Assembly (NCBI RefSeq): GCF_040939455.1
Contig: NC_134117.1
Span: 50,152,001 to 50,216,000 of the forward strand
Direction: 5' to 3'
Length of the DNA stretch: 64,000 nt
From: Microcebus murinus
Taxonomy: Eukaryota; Chordata; Mammalia; Primates; Cheirogaleidae
The notes under the pieces are model-generated. The model was not told the origin of the DNA, ran no database searches, and saw nothing but the letters and a program-made list of their open reading frames with translations. A program made the translations under genes and the position numbers. Each line of letters starts with the position of its first letter. The stretch's first letter is position 1. Of this stretch, positions 33,541 through 47,189 are shown piece after piece.

Positions 33541-34184
33541 AAATGGAGAAAACCTGTTTCCAGGGAGATGAAACAGAAAAAGTTAACACTGGTTTTAAAA
33601 TGTATATATAGATGTATAGGAGTTAAAAATTGATAATCTTTTTCTCTAATATTTTAGGCAAGATTACCAGGTCAAAGTAAATGAGAGGGATGTAGGGTAG
33701 GGATTATGGTAGTTGATGAAGGCTTGAGAGGAAGAGAAAGAGAAGTTTATCAAGGACACATAAAATATGTCTGGCAATATGCTCTAGCTAAGGCTATGGA
33801 ACACTAATTTGTACAGGTATCAGTACACAAGGTAATGGTTAGATTGATTCAAAATTGAAGTATTACAAAATCAGTGGTGCAGAACTACAAAGGAGCAAAG
33901 GAATGGAGGGAGTTAATATGCCTAGGGAGCATTCACTCATGAGAAGTATGCCACATAGAGGGAAAAAAACTGTAAAGAGGAGAGGGAATTAATAGACTTG
34001 GGGGAAAAAAATGAAAGAATCAGGAGATCAAAACTTTAAATGAATTTGAGGAGTAAATACAGCATGTAAGCTCAAAGAATAAGAAGCTAGTACTAGAGTT
34101 TGAAATTTCAGAGACTGAAAATTCTACATATGGAAAACACTTAACATACAACCATATGAAAAGGAGGTGAAACTTGCATTTTTG
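33541..34184. other. Unassigned DNA, possibly decayed L2
   Basis: The composition is purine-rich on the + strand, as in reverse-complement L2, but no block is clear enough to call. Confidence 0.35.
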
Positions 34185-34390
34185 AGCATCTGTAGGTACT
34201 ACACTTGACATTTTATGTATGTTCTCTCATTTAATTATCTGATTAATTATTTCATAGATGAAAAAACAAGGATGAGTAAAGTTACATGACTTGCCCAATG
34301 TTATACAGCTAAGCCAATGGGATATAAACTGGGATATAAACTCTGGCCTATGCATTAATAATTCAAAGCATATACTCTCTCCACAATAAC
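34185..34390 (-). repeat. MIR SINE
   Basis: CTGTAGGTACTACACTTGAC, TCTCTCATTTAATTATCTGA, ATTTCATAGATGAAAAAACA, TGACTTGCCCAATGTTATAC, AGCTAAGCCAATGGGATATA and AAACTCTGGCC follow reverse-complement MIR from end to end. Confidence 0.75.
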
Positions 34391-35609
34391 ACACCAACTG
34401 CCCAATGCAAAAAGGTTGCCAGGGAAAAGTGGGCCAAAGATTACTTGAAGTGAGTAAGTGAAAGAACTCTAAGACTAGATGGTAAATGGGGTAATGGTGC
34501 ATGGGGTGAATGACACAGAAATAATTCATCTGACGGGTAAACTAGAAAGAAAAGGTCTATTACATATTCATTGAAAAATACAGAGAAGTTGATAATTAGG
34601 TTGATAAGTTACAGCAACAAAGAGGGACTGAGTAGTCCATAATGAGTTCTGCTGTAGATGGGCACCATGATGGGTGGAAAAAACCATGAAGCTACTCTAT
34701 ATTACTGGAGCACATCATGAAACTCCTCATAAAATAATATAGTGCATACTTGAGTTCTTATGTGACTACTCTCCCAAACATTCAACATAAAAAGCAAAGA
34801 AACTGATTTCTAGGCAACTCTGAATCTGGTGGATTATTCTGTCCATGCTTGTTACTTTGACCACTGAACTTTGGACACTTCTTGATAGAGGGCAAGGGAG
34901 GCACTGGGACCTGCACCAACTCAGTTTTATCCTCAGTCTAGCATGAATCCTGTGCACCGTTTCCTTGCTGGTGTGGTAATAGGACAAATTAAAAGCAACC
35001 TTAAATGAAGGCCAAGTCATCATCCTACAGTCTTCTAACCTCTAACAGTTACTAAAGGGTGGTTAGCTCAGGATAGGGGATAGAATAGCCAGAAAGTATG
35101 AGCTTCAAAGAAAAAGGAATTTTTACATGCCAGAGAAGAGTCACTCTGTGGACATAGTAGTAAAGGGCAAGGTGAATGAATGCTCACTACCACTGCTGAA
35201 ACTCATTCTTAGAGGGTGGAAACATGAACAGATTCTACTCCAAATGGTGGAAAGAGAGAGAGCTATCTTTTAGTTAATGGAAAAATATGGGGTGGGGGAG
35301 GTCAGGTTTGTTTTTGAGGTAATATGGTTGTGGGGAATAATGGGAAGGATTGGGAAATGAAAAAGAAAGGAAGGATAAGTATAGAGATACAGAGAATAAA
35401 ACAGTATAATGGTAAGATTATTAGTGAATATAGGTGACCCTGGGGCTTGTATTTTGTAAGGTCACCACAGATGGCTGGGAATAAACAAAGGAGAGCACTA
35501 ATTTCAGATTGTTTTCCTGTATCTCTGACATAATGTAAATGTAGCCTTTCAGCTGAACATAATTCCCACCTCACAATGAGAATAAATCTTTTTTTTTATA
35601 TCACAACAG
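34391..35609. other. Unassigned DNA upstream of candidate exon B
   Basis: I can name no repeat. Minus-strand frames at 34766-35023 and 35302-35574 are unsupported. The final bases (a T9-10 run, then ATATCACAACAG) form a good splice-acceptor context. Confidence 0.45.
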
Positions 35610-35660
35610 ACCTGACAAGATATATGCAGTAACGCCAATGGATGTATGTGTTTTGGAAAG
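35610..35660 (+). CDS. Candidate internal coding exon B, product unrecognised
   Basis: This is a 51-base segment between a T-rich acceptor (TTTTTTTTTATATCACAACAG, 21 bases ending at 35609, quoted only as a site) and the donor AAAG|GTAAGG at 35661. One leading base, then 16 open codons (PDKIYAVTPMDVCVLE), then two bases AG. The leading A completes the AG left by candidate exon A as an Arg codon. The length is divisible by three, so skipping it would keep frame. No repeat overlaps it. I do not recognise the protein. A chance pair of splice-like motifs remains possible because the exon is so short. Confidence 0.42.
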
Positions 35661-38600
35661 GTAAGGTGATCATATATGCACCCAACACTAAAAGCCTCAA
35701 ATCAGGCTCAGTCTCACACAGATGTCAATTTCTCTTAAATAATAAAAAAAAAACAATCTATTACTAATTAGCTTGTTCAAATTTCTTTTGACCCAATTAT
35801 ATGTGTTCATACTTTTACCATATATTGGCATAACAAGTTTCACAGACCACATTAGAAGCAAAGCAGATTTTCTTTTTTCTTGAATCACAGATGCCTCTTT
35901 TGAAGTTGAAATGATGGTTATGGATTGTTCTAGTATCCATGTACCAAGATTTGGAGGATAAGATAATTTTAACTCTTCCTTTGCTTTTTAATCATTTAGG
36001 CTTCAGGCATGCTCCTTTTTAGCTTTTAACTTTCTAGCTAAACAATACTGTTTTCTGGTTTAAGAAATTTAATTTTTTTTTTTGTTTGATTTCTTCTCTG
36101 TATATCTGGGCTCTTTTGTTTGTTTTTTGTAAGTCATTAAATATTTCCATTATTCCTTAAATAATAAGTAATTTATATTTTTCTTAAATCATTATTATAT
36201 TATTATATTCTCTTATGGTACAAGTATTCATGTGTTTACTTCCAAAGCTAGAACTCCTAAAAAGCAGAGATCGTGTCCCTGCCATCTTTATTTATTTATT
36301 CCTGCTTCCAAGAAATAAGCAATAGTTACACTATATATATATATATAATTTCTATATAATATAAATTTTTGAAAGTTAGTTTCTCCCTAAAAAGGAAATC
36401 ACCAGAAAGAGAAGCAAGTAACAAGAGTGCACACAGAGAAAAGAATGATAATAATATTCTAATTACCAACAATACTAGGAAAATACACAGACACACACAC
36501 ATACACACACACATACCTGCATTTTCTATATACTACCTTTTGGCCATATTTTTCAACAAGTATTCCTACATTAAACAAAAATCAAGGGAAAATACTCTAA
36601 GAAAAATCCTTTAGTTGTAAGGTAACATTAGCTTCCTCTAACCACAGTGAAGGTCCTCAAAAAAGAAACTGTTAAATCTGTAAACCCAGCACAGGAAATC
36701 TTGCCAGGGTGAAAATATATAGAGAAGTCACCCGAGCAGGGAGAAGGAAGAGTAAAGCCAAATTACCTTAACAATTTGGGAGTAAATACCAAAGTTACTG
36801 GGGTAGTGTCTCTCAGCCCTTGTAAGAGAAGAAAAGGTAATGAGTACTAATTGATTTTTGGTTGAGACAGTAAGGGACATTCAAGAAGGTCCATACAAGA
36901 AATGACTCCAAGCTAAACGCCAGTATTGTAGTAGAAGCAGCCTTGCCATCATTTCTTTCTTGCTCCACTGGATAGCTGTGGCTGAAGATCAGGGTTGGAT
37001 GAGGCAGCAGGATAGACTCTAAAAGTTCAGAAAGACAGAACACCCACACCAACAGGCTTATAACAGTCACAGCAACAGTGTTGCATGAACAGCATTTGGC
37101 AGAAACGATCTCTCTGGGATTTATCATGAAAGTGCCTAAAGGTATGTGAAAAAGTATGTTAGCCATTGTGATGAAAGTTTACACATTGCTTTTGACATGA
37201 GAGAATTATCTTATATTGTCTGTGTTAAAAAACAACAAACATCTTGCATTGGACTTACACAAATACACTAATAGACTGAGCCCCTCTATCATGTTTTATT
37301 TTTGTTAATTTCAGTAATCTCACAAATTTTATTAACCTTTACACTTGGAGACATGATTCCAACAACTTATTTTCTCATAAGTCTCTCAATTTCTTACCAG
37401 AGGCATAAGACAGGGTTGAGAAATTCCTACACCTACATGCAAGTCAGAAAAAGTTTTATTTTTGTAACAAATCATAGCATAAAACCAATCTGACCCTAGC
37501 CACCCCAAATTCTGTCTCATTCTCACAACCAATTTTGAAGAAACACATATGTCTTTTCTCTCTACATAACATTCCTTTGTTATAGCTACTGAACAGTATC
37601 CCAACAGCAGCCCTGAAATTGTGTAGGTTTGGTAAAATCAACTATAGAGGAATGAATGTGTTTAATTAAAACCTTTTAAAAAAATGAAAGAGTTTAAATG
37701 GTATTATTTCCTCTCTCACGCTAGCCTTGCCAATTTAATGGTTATATCTATTAAAAAGGAGGATTTGTCTGAGTAATCATTAATACATCACTAGACTGTA
37801 GATAACAAAATTTATTATATAATTTATTTTACATATTGATATAGGGAATAAAATACAGCTCCAGAATAAAATGTACTAAGGTTCAGGCCTATTCATGAAA
37901 TTATGTCATTTCTTTGGTATACAATACTCCAGGCATGGACCATGGACATTTGCTTATAAAATAAATATTTCATATTATAACAGGAAGAAATTTCAAATTT
38001 TATGATTATTTTTTCACTTTCTGATGCACCATTGAGAACAACCATGAGATTTATATATGTGTATGTGTGTTTTAAGTTTGTGAAATCTGAAATGGAAGCA
38101 AAAAAACTAAAATCCATGAGAATTCTTAGAATAAATGAGGATTCAGAACTAGGAAGCATAGTACCCGCATCCCATAAACAGAGAAATAAAGAAAGGAGCT
38201 ACCAGTGGATTCCTTCAGGCAGGCATCAAAGAACAATATAAGCAGATATCAGAAACAGGATTTCCCAGCATTTAACATAAATATCATTTCACATTTATAA
38301 ATCATACTCTTTGGTAGATCATAATTTGTAGCAAACTAAATAAGTGACTCATAGATCCCTGTCCTCTGAAACAGAAGAGAAATATTGCTGCCTGTACATC
38401 TAACTTAGCTAAACTGTTATATCAGATATTCTTTAATCAGCTTTAACATTTGTTTCTTTCATCCTTTTGAGAAAAAATAGTTATTAAGTATCCAGCACTG
38501 TCTCTGACACAACACACATACAGGCTCATACAATGACAGCTATGTAGAATAGACATTGTCTTGTCTCTCAGCATTCCTCTTCTAATAAATATTCCTTCTA

Positions 38601-41600
38601 ATCAGTGGGCTCAAATGGCAGCTGCCATCTTCTCAGATGATTTTGCCCATGGCTGAGACCCTAACCCAAACTAACCATCAGAGATAGGTCAAATTCAGGA
38701 AAAAAAGTTAGCTGCCTTATTGTTTATTCTGTTTTGTGCATGCTGGTCTGTCCATTAGTATCCATGTATTTCCCATTGTAAGATATTCAGAGATTTTATA
38801 GAAATTAAATTTCCTAAATTATCCATCTGTAGGGAAAGGAAGAGTGGACAGGGCACTTTCATATGATTCTTCTTGAGAGCCCAAGGTGAGCACTTACCTT
38901 AGGAAGCTTTGATATATTAATGTTTAGCTGGCATATACCTATTTAATATAAACATGAAATCGAGTCAAACTCTTACAGATTTTCATTTACACTGAAAAAA
39001 TGCTAGAGTATTAAAATAAAGGATATGTATTTATATGGCTTTTTAATTTGATATTATGTTTCTTCAAAATATATCAAATTCCATTAAAAATGTAATAAAT
39101 TTAAAAGCCAAATATAAATCCATATTTCAGTGGATATTGAAATAAGGGGGTCAATAATGTTATTATACAATCATTGTGTTTATAAAACAGAATAGCATTA
39201 TGGTACAGACTTTAAAAGATAAGAAAAATTGAATGCTTAAACATTTGTCCCAATAGAAAGTTTCTATTAACTCAAAGGGAAATCTCTTAGAAAAGTATTA
39301 ATTTTTCTGAATGAACATTATGGGATTTCTAAGTTTACATTAGATACTCAAGACTGATCTATTTACAGAGTGTTTTCTTTAATTCTTTGGACATTTTTTT
39401 AGAAGCCTCAAAGTAAGAATATATTAGGAAAATTTCTTACTAAAACAATGCAGTAGAATTGATGAGATGTTTATTTCTTTTGAAAACATCTCTGATTTCT
39501 GGCTTATCAGACAATATATATCTACATTTGTTCAGTCAAACCACTATTGTATATAGCCATAAAAAGAAAATACTTTAAATTGGTAAACTCATCATTTCTC
39601 TGTAAGATATTTTTGACTGTAAAATATCAATTATATAAAATTCTCTTTTTGAGTATTATAGTTAATAATACATTTAAAGATTCAAATCCATCTGAAAGTT
39701 TAATCAAACTACCAGTATTCATGATAATTTTGTTTCAGGATATCAGAATAGGCTGCATTAATAGTCCAGTTCTAACACAGAAAAATCATCAAAATATGTT
39801 AATAATTATATACAACTAGTTTATAAGTTATTTTCATATATCCCAGATATACATATGACTAATATTTTAAAATAAGGTGTTTTTTTTAAAAAAGAGTCCT
39901 GAACCCAAATCTATTAATTATATGTGCAAAGAGAGATGCCCCCAAAACTGGAAGAAAAACAGGTATAACATAAAAAAAGATAGCCACAAAGTATGAAAAA
40001 CACATTTATTTTCAAACTTTGATATTACCCAATAATAAAAACTGTGATATTATTACCATTATTGAAAATGGTAAAACAAAGCCATTTTTTGCTATTATAA
40101 GTATCAACATCCTAAGAGAAGGTCAAGTCCTATCTGGTTTTATCTGCCATGTGAAGGGGGAATAACAATTCTTTTTTTATTCCTTTTCCTGGTAAGAGGA
40201 CCTGCAAAAGGCCACAGCAGTAGTGTGCACAAACAGCACCTTCTATTTCCATAGAAGCATCACTGCATTACATTTCATCTTTAGGCCTATTTAATGTGTG
40301 CGGTGCTGATGATATGCCAAGAAAAGCATAATCCCATTCTTCAGAAGAGAATCAAGAGCTAAGAAAACAGAAAAAAAAAGTCTGCTCTCAAGCTTAAAAT
40401 TTAACATCACATCTGCGTAGAGGCATGTTCTCTTCCCACTTCAAAGAGAATATTTGGTGATCACAGCCAGAAAAAGGAATCCAAACTACTTCCTTTTGTA
40501 GTCAGCTCTGTCATTTAACCATAGCCTATTCATCATACTCTACATATTACTGTAAATAAAAAAATACCAAATATCTAAAATGCATAGCATTTAATAACAC
40601 CTATCAACCCAAGAGGCATGTTACTAAGCTCCATTAATACTTGCAAAACCATTCTAAGATTTTTTTTTACAAACGAGTGCTATATAACAACAAAATATCT
40701 ATTATTGTTCAATCATCTCCCCAGCCAAAGCAAGTTTTGGCTTCCCAGTATTGCTGGCAGCAAAATAAACTTGACGTCATTCTTCTAAGCCCAATTGGCA
40801 GCCCAGCTGTGCCATTATCTCCGGGAAGTGTGGTCATGTACAGTAATACCCACATTATGTGACAATGACCAAGCCAAAATTACCCCTTAGAATAGAGTTC
40901 AGCCTCTGAGAATGTAGAATTGAGAAGACATGCTGGGTTCAGCAGACCAGTCATGGTGAGGGACATTTTTGTCCGATAATGGCTCTAAATTACTGATATC
41001 AATTTGGTGTCTAAGACTCAGGGCAAAAACAGCTATTTCCTTTCTATGTGTACATTCACCAAAAATATGAATGCAGCTGCCTTAGTCTTGATTTTCTCCA
41101 TTGTATTTATGGGATATATAAGGTCATGACTATAAATGCAGATAAAATTTATATAAAACACCAAATTAACTGGATTGCATTTTATATATTCTAAAATATA
41201 TCTAGGTTATTTTCTTATTTATAGAACTTAGAGGAATATAAAAGCCAGGCCACAAGCCAGTTGCAGTTTGATAAACAACTGCATAGTTGTGTCTTTTCTG
41301 GTATAAAATATACCAAAATGATAAGAGGCTGGTAATTCAGTACATAACCTTGGTAATAGCTTGGTTTGATTTTCCCATATGCTTGATTTATGAAAACAAA
41401 CTCATACTTTGTGAAGGAAAATTAATCTTTTAATACAAAATTTTCTTTATAAAAATAAGAAAATATGCTCTCTATACCAGAAGAAAAATGGCAGGGGGCA
41501 GGTAGGAGATAGAAATGAGAGATTATTGGAAAACACAAACTATATCCATAATCTCTTTGATCAAATAACTGTTTGTTGATGTTTTTAGAAAGTAGAACAT

Positions 41601-41805
41601 GGTCAAGCTTAGTAAAAGTAAAAGGTGCATCCTCTTCTCTTTCACAGTTCTCCCTCCTAATAAACTATGATTTTTAATAATTTCTAGGGTTTCCTTCCAG
41701 AAAAAAGATTTATGCATGTATCAGCATATTCTTATGTAAAGCATGTGTATATATACATCCACATCTGTTTTTATCCTATTACAGTGAACTTCGGGAGTTA
41801 AAGAG
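35661..41805. other. Long AT-rich unique block with simple repeats
   Basis: It contains a (TA)n tract at about 36332-36347 and a (CA)n tract at about 36485-36516. An L2-tail-like GCAGAGATCGTGTCCCTGCC lies near 36265, too short to call. A minus-strand 117-codon frame at 36813-37166 and several frames under 95 codons lack recognised domains. I recognise no transposon family in the rest. Confidence 0.45.
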
Positions 41806-41807
41806 TA

Positions 41808-44156
41808 TAGGCATACCTTGGTGATACGAAGGTTCAGCACCAGACTACTGCAATAAAGCAAATATCACAATAAAGTGAGTCGCGTGAATCTTTTGGTTTC
41901 CCAATGCATATAAAAATTACATTTACACTATACTATAGTATATTAATTATGAAATAGCATTATGTCTAAAGAAACAATATTTCTTCATTAATTAAAATGT
42001 TTTATTGCTAAAAAATGCTGACAATCATATCAGCCTGCAGTGAGTCATAATCTTTTTGCTGGTGGAAGGTGTTACCTCGATGTTAATGGCTGCTGACTGA
42101 TCAGGGTGGTGATTGCTGAAGGTTGGGGTGACTGTGATAATTTCTGAAAATAAAACAACAATGAAGTTTGCCACATCAATTGACTCTTCCTTTCATGAAA
42201 GATTTTTCTGTAGCATACAACGCTGTTTGATAGTGTTTTACTCAGTAGAACTTCTTTCAAAATTGGAGTCAATCCTTTCAAACGCTGACGCTGCTTTATC
42301 AACTAAGCATATGGAATTATTGGAAATCATTTGTTGTCATTTCAACAATGTTCATAGCTTCTTTGTCAGTGGTACATTCCATGCCAAGAAACTACTTTCT
42401 TTGCTTATCCATAGAAGCAACTCCTCATCCCTTAGGGTTTTATCATGAGATGGCAAAAATTCAGTCACATCTTTACGCTCCACTTCTAATTCTAATTCTC
42501 TAGCAGTTTCCATCACACCTGAAGTTACTTCCTTCATTGTAGTCTTTAACCCCTCAAAGTCATCCATAAAGTTTGGAATGAACTTTTTCCAAACTCTTAT
42601 TAATTTTGATATCTGACCTCCTACAAATCATGAATGTTCATAATGGAATCTAGAATAATGAATTCTTTTCAGATTTTCAATTTAATTTACCCAGATCCAT
42701 CAGAGGAATCACTATTTATGGCAGAGATAGTCTTACAAAACGTATTTCTTAAATTATAAGACTTGAAAGCCAAAATTGATCCATGGGCTGAAGAATGGAT
42801 GTGTTGGCAGGCATGGAAACATTAATCTCCTATACATCTCTATCAGAGCTCTTGGGTGACCAGGTGCCTTGTCAATGAAAAGTAATATTTTACAAGGAAT
42901 CTTTTTTCTGAGGAGTAGATCTCAACAGTGGGCTAAAAATATTCAGTAAACTATCCTATACACACATGTGCTGTCATCCAGGCTTTGTTATTCCATTTAA
43001 AAAAATAGGCAGAGTAGATCTAGCATAATTCTTAAGGGCCCTAGGATTTTCAAAATGGTAAGTGAGAATAGTCTTCAAGTAAATGTCACTGGCTGCATTA
43101 TCCCCTAACAAGAGAGTCAGCCTTTCCTTTGAAGCTTCAAAGCCAGGCATTGACTTCTCCTCTCTAGCCATGAAAGTCCAATATGGCATCTTCTTCCAAT
43201 AGAAGGCTGTTTCATCTACAATTAAAATCTGTTGTTTAATGTAGCTGCCTTCTTCAATTATCTTAGCTAGATCTCCTGGATAACTTGCTATGGCATAGTA
43301 CATGCTGCTTCACCTTGCACTTTTATGTTTATGGAAATGGCTTCTTTCTTTAAACTTCATGAATGAACCAACCTCTGCTAGCTTCCAACTCTTCTTCTTC
43401 AGCTTCCTCACCTGTCTTTATAGAATTGAAGAGAGTTAGAACCTAAGCTCTGCAGTAGGCTTTGGCTTAAGGGAATATCATGTCTGGTTTGATCTTTTAT
43501 CCAGACCATAAAAATTTTCTCCATATCAAAGATATGGCTGTTTTTCTTTCTTCTCATTCATGTTTTCACTGGAGTAGCACTTTTTATTTTCTTCAAAAAC
43601 TTTTCCTTTGGACTCACAACTTAGATAACTGCATAGCTTTCAACCTGTCTCAGCTCTGGACATGACCTCCTCTCTAAGTTTAATCATTTTTAGCTTTTGA
43701 TTTCAAGTGAGAGACAGTGAAACTCTTCCTTTCACTTGAAAACTTAGAGGTCATTGTAGGGTTATTAATTGGCCTAATTTCAATATGATTGTGCTCAGGG
43801 AATACAGAGACCCAAGAAGAGGAAGAGAGATAGGGAATGGCTGGTCCATGGAGTAGTCAGAACACACACAACATTTATTGATTAAGTTCCTGGTCTTATA
43901 TGAGTGCGGTTCAGTGCACACCAAGACAATTATTAAATATGACATTAACAGGACAATCAGTTATCATAGATCACCACAACAGATATAATATTAATAAAAA
44001 CAGTTTGAAATATTGGGAGAATAACCAAAATGTGACACAGAGACATGAAGTGAGCACATGCTGTTAGAAAATTGGCACTACAAACCATCAATTTGTAAAA
44101 AATGCAATATCTGTGAAGTGCAATTAAGCAAAACAGAATAAAATGAGGCATGCTCA
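41808..44156 (-). mobile_element. Tigger1 DNA transposon, nearly full length
   Basis: The 2349 bp element has terminal inverted repeats (TAGGCATACCTTGG at the left, ending ATGAGGCATGCTCA at the right) and TA target duplications at 41806-41807 and 44157-44158. Family landmarks include CAATAAAGTGAGTCGCGTGA, TTTGGTTTCCCAATGCATAT, TTGCTGGTGGAAGGTGTTAC and GGAATACAGAGACCCAAGAA. Full Tigger1 is about 2.4 kb as I recall, so only small indels have accumulated. It is a Tc1/mariner-superfamily (pogo group) element active in early primates and relatives. The transposase gene reads on the minus strand and is broken. Confidence 0.95.
42072..43754 (-). pseudogene. Decayed Tigger1 transposase (pogo-type DDE)
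   Basis: The start codon is at 43754-43752 (ATGACCTCTAAG on the minus strand), close to the family start. The frame is broken into pieces by stops and indels. A middle piece (42974-43303) carries the first catalytic aspartate in [12 protein letters not shown]. Later DNA near 42860 still encodes FIDKAPGHP, holding the second aspartate, though the following Asn of the usual DNAPGHP is changed to Lys. The C-terminal part (42072-42302) is rich in basic residues. It cannot make an active transposase. The N-terminal helix-turn-helix (CENP-B-like) part, about 43400-43754, is also interrupted. Confidence 0.9.
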
Positions 44157-44158
44157 TA

Positions 44159-46852
44159 CATATATTTTATTTTGGTAGATATTCTGAACTTATTTTACAA
44201 AGTAAAAATTTACTTTTTATCAAATTAATATTTATATAAACCAAGTAAAAAGAAAACATTTACCAAACAAAAGGAAAAGTATTTCAATGTTCATCTGATG
44301 ATGCTTTAAAATGGATGAAAGACAAGGAGAGGGATATTTGGAAAGGGAATATACTTCCAACTTCCAGACCCTAGATCCCTTGAACTCAGAAAAACTGTGC
44401 CATTCTATATCAACTCTACATTTCACCCAATTCTGAGATAAATCTTCCCCCTATTTGGGAAAGTGTGGGGAGCCAAACTTGCTAAATTTCTGATTTTTAA
44501 TCTTGATTCCATTCTGACCTTTTACCTTAGTGTTAAGAAAGGGACTTTATTTTTTATTATTCTAGCAATTGGATCTCTGATATCATGTCTTAGTTCCTTA
44601 ATACCTAATACCCCAGTTTCTGTGACATTGAAATTCTTGTTCCCTAAGAAGTTCCAAGAACTGGAGTCCCAATAGCAAATCCCAGTCCCCGTGCATGGAT
44701 GGCTCCCTGCCATTTATCCTCCATGAAATTCTCTACAAAAATACTAAGACCTCCTCCATCTGTTTTCTACCTCAAGACCCCCTTTACAATAACAGCCACC
44801 ACCTACTACTGTAGCCAATTGCTTCAGTTCCCCCAGGCACTGATCACTCTTCTTGTGACTAGCCTCTAATATCCTGTTAGCAATAAAATGAGCTTTGGCA
44901 TGACAGGAAAAAGAATTTTGAGATTGCTACTGTATTATGATATTATAAAAATTCACATTCATATCTTAGTAATTCAGTTCCTATTTGCAACTTGGATACT
45001 TCAAAGATTCATTCACTCTTTGAGTCCACTGGAGTACTATGTAGTTAATTATCACTGTGGCAGAATAAACTGAAGCCCATGGCAGCAAATAACAAAAGCA
45101 CCCCTAAAAATGTCAAATTGCTCCTTGAGAGAAAATTACCACCAGGAAAATCTAGCTGATAAAATTTAAAAATTATTTCATGTGCCTGTATTATTGCATT
45201 GAGTGTAAGATGAAAGTCCGCATTTTTTAATAAAAAATCAAGTATCCAAATGAGATTTATTCACTACAGTTAGAGATTCTCAGTACTTCATCTGTTATTA
45301 ATGCCTTTGTTAGACAACTCTCCCCCAAATCTACTTGCTAGGGATAATATATTGTACTTCTGTTCCTCTCCATTCCTTGGCTCAAAACTTTGGATATTAG
45401 GAGGCCAACACTACTGAATGTTGAGAGTGGTGGCAAACTCAGATTTGTCTTATGTTGTAACTTTTTCTGGTATCCCCAGAATATTTTCCAACAGTCCAAT
45501 ATTTCTGGCTCTTTCCTACATAACTGAATATTTCTCAAGTCACTGCATTAATTGGTGTTCAGGACTTCAGGAGAGGACATTGAATCCTGATCTACTTGTT
45601 TTCCCCATTGCCTTTCTTCCTATAATTTCCCAGGTGGGAAGGAGTGGGCTTTTCTTGCACTTCCTCTTCCCATATAATCAGGGCTTCCCAGGTAAGGTCA
45701 AAGGACTTTCTCTTTCCACCATAGCATATCCTCCTTTGTCCCAGCCAATTCCTGCATCAGTAAAACCAAAAGGGTTGTTTAGGGGTTAGGGGAGAAGCTT
45801 ACTATTAAGGTAACTAAACTGAGGTTATTTTTTATATTATATCTATTATAAATACATATTTGAAATATTTTTCACTATTATCCTAAAGCAATAATAACAA
45901 GAAACAGTTACTACATGTTCTAAAAGCTCGATGTTTAGTCAGCAAATGCTTCTTGATATTTATTTGCAGTTCTTGGTTATTATCATATTGAGGATTTATT
46001 CTACCTTGAAGGTTGGGAAAAATGCCACTTTAGAGGTGTTCTAGGAAAAAAAATGTCTTTCTTGGCCTAATATATTTCAATTGTCAGGTGTTCCAGGTAT
46101 GACTTACTGGCTTTTGTACTGAATCATCTCCTGTGGATCCATGAACTGCACTCCTCACCCCCCGCCCCACATCCCCTACACACTCACCAGAAACTTCCTT
46201 GAAAGTTACATTGAAATAATGTTGAAATGACTTGGCTCAAAAGCATTAGATAAAGAATAGGGCTTAAGAAAAGCAAACTTTTTATCATTCTCTCCACATT
46301 AAATGCAAAGCTCTCTGTGAATTGCAATGTTTTAAAGAAGATACCCATAGTTTGAAGACTTACAGGCACACATAAATTGTCTAAGTGCTAATTTTCCACA
46401 CTCATGTAGAATATTTTAAGTGTTTGTCTATATACCTATCTATATATCTCTGAGAGAAAAGCAAAGAGATGCAAAAACAAGCACACTCGCATTATCTTTG
46501 CTTTGAGAATATAGATGAACATTCACATAAAAATACTTATGTGACACTGTTCATGTGTATCAAAACCATACATTTTATAGAACTCACATAGACCCATCTT
46601 ACAGAATAAATAAAGTTGTTCAAAAGTAAGGGCCAGCTCATAACCATTTAGGACTACCAAATTCTGGGGCAAATAATGTTCATTGTGTAGAATGGTAAGC
46701 ACAGAATTGCTGAGATTTCAAAGAGAAAAGTTTGCATAGGTTAGAATTTTCTGAGCTTTTGTCAGCTCAGGCAATCTGAGCCATTTTCCCAAATTTTAGA
46801 GAAAATATATTACACCTAAACATTTCTGAAATATCATGTCTTATAATTTATA
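44159..46852. other. Unique DNA, no feature recognised
   Basis: The 44.4-45.8 kb part is less AT-rich and has several open stretches, the largest being 123 codons at 45418-45789 on +. I see no recognised domain, splice-bounded exon or repeat family. An unrecognised old LTR is possible. Confidence 0.4.
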
Positions 46853-46854
46853 TA

Positions 46855-47189
46855 CAATCATGCACCACACAACATTTTGGTCAACAATGGACTACATATA
46901 TAATGGTGGTCCCATAAAATTATAGTACCATATTTTACTGTAGCTTTTCTATGTTTAGATACACAAATACTTACTATCATGTTACCATTTCCTACAGTAT
47001 TTAGTAACATGGTGTAAAGGTTTGTAGCCTGGGGGCAATGGGCTATACCATATAGCCTAGGTGTATAGTAGGCTATACCATCAAGGTTTGTGTGCAAACC
47101 TTGATACAACATGATGTCTACACAACAATGAAATTGCCTAAGAGCATATGTCTCAGAACATATCCCTGTCATTAAGTGATACATGACTG
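46855..47189 (-). mobile_element. MER28/Tigger2-type DNA transposon, non-autonomous
   Basis: The ends are CAATCATGCACCACACAAC and, at the right, the complement of CAGTCATGTATCACTTAATG, with TA duplications at 46853-46854 and 47190-47191. Inside are GTGGTCCCATAAAATTATAG, GTTTAGATACACAAATACTT, TAGGTGTATAGTAGGCTATA and CTCAGAACATATCCCTGTC, all typical of this family. At 335 bp it has no transposase gene. The 131-codon minus-strand frame at 46858-47253 is made of this element and is not a gene. The family name is from memory. Confidence 0.85.

Noticed and set aside
36813..37166. 117-codon minus-strand frame
   Set aside because: Hydrophobic, Ser/Leu-rich chance-like composition with no domain or splice context.
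45418..45789. 123-codon + strand frame
   Set aside because: No recognised domain, and a minus-strand frame overlaps its start. Nothing nearby supports a gene.
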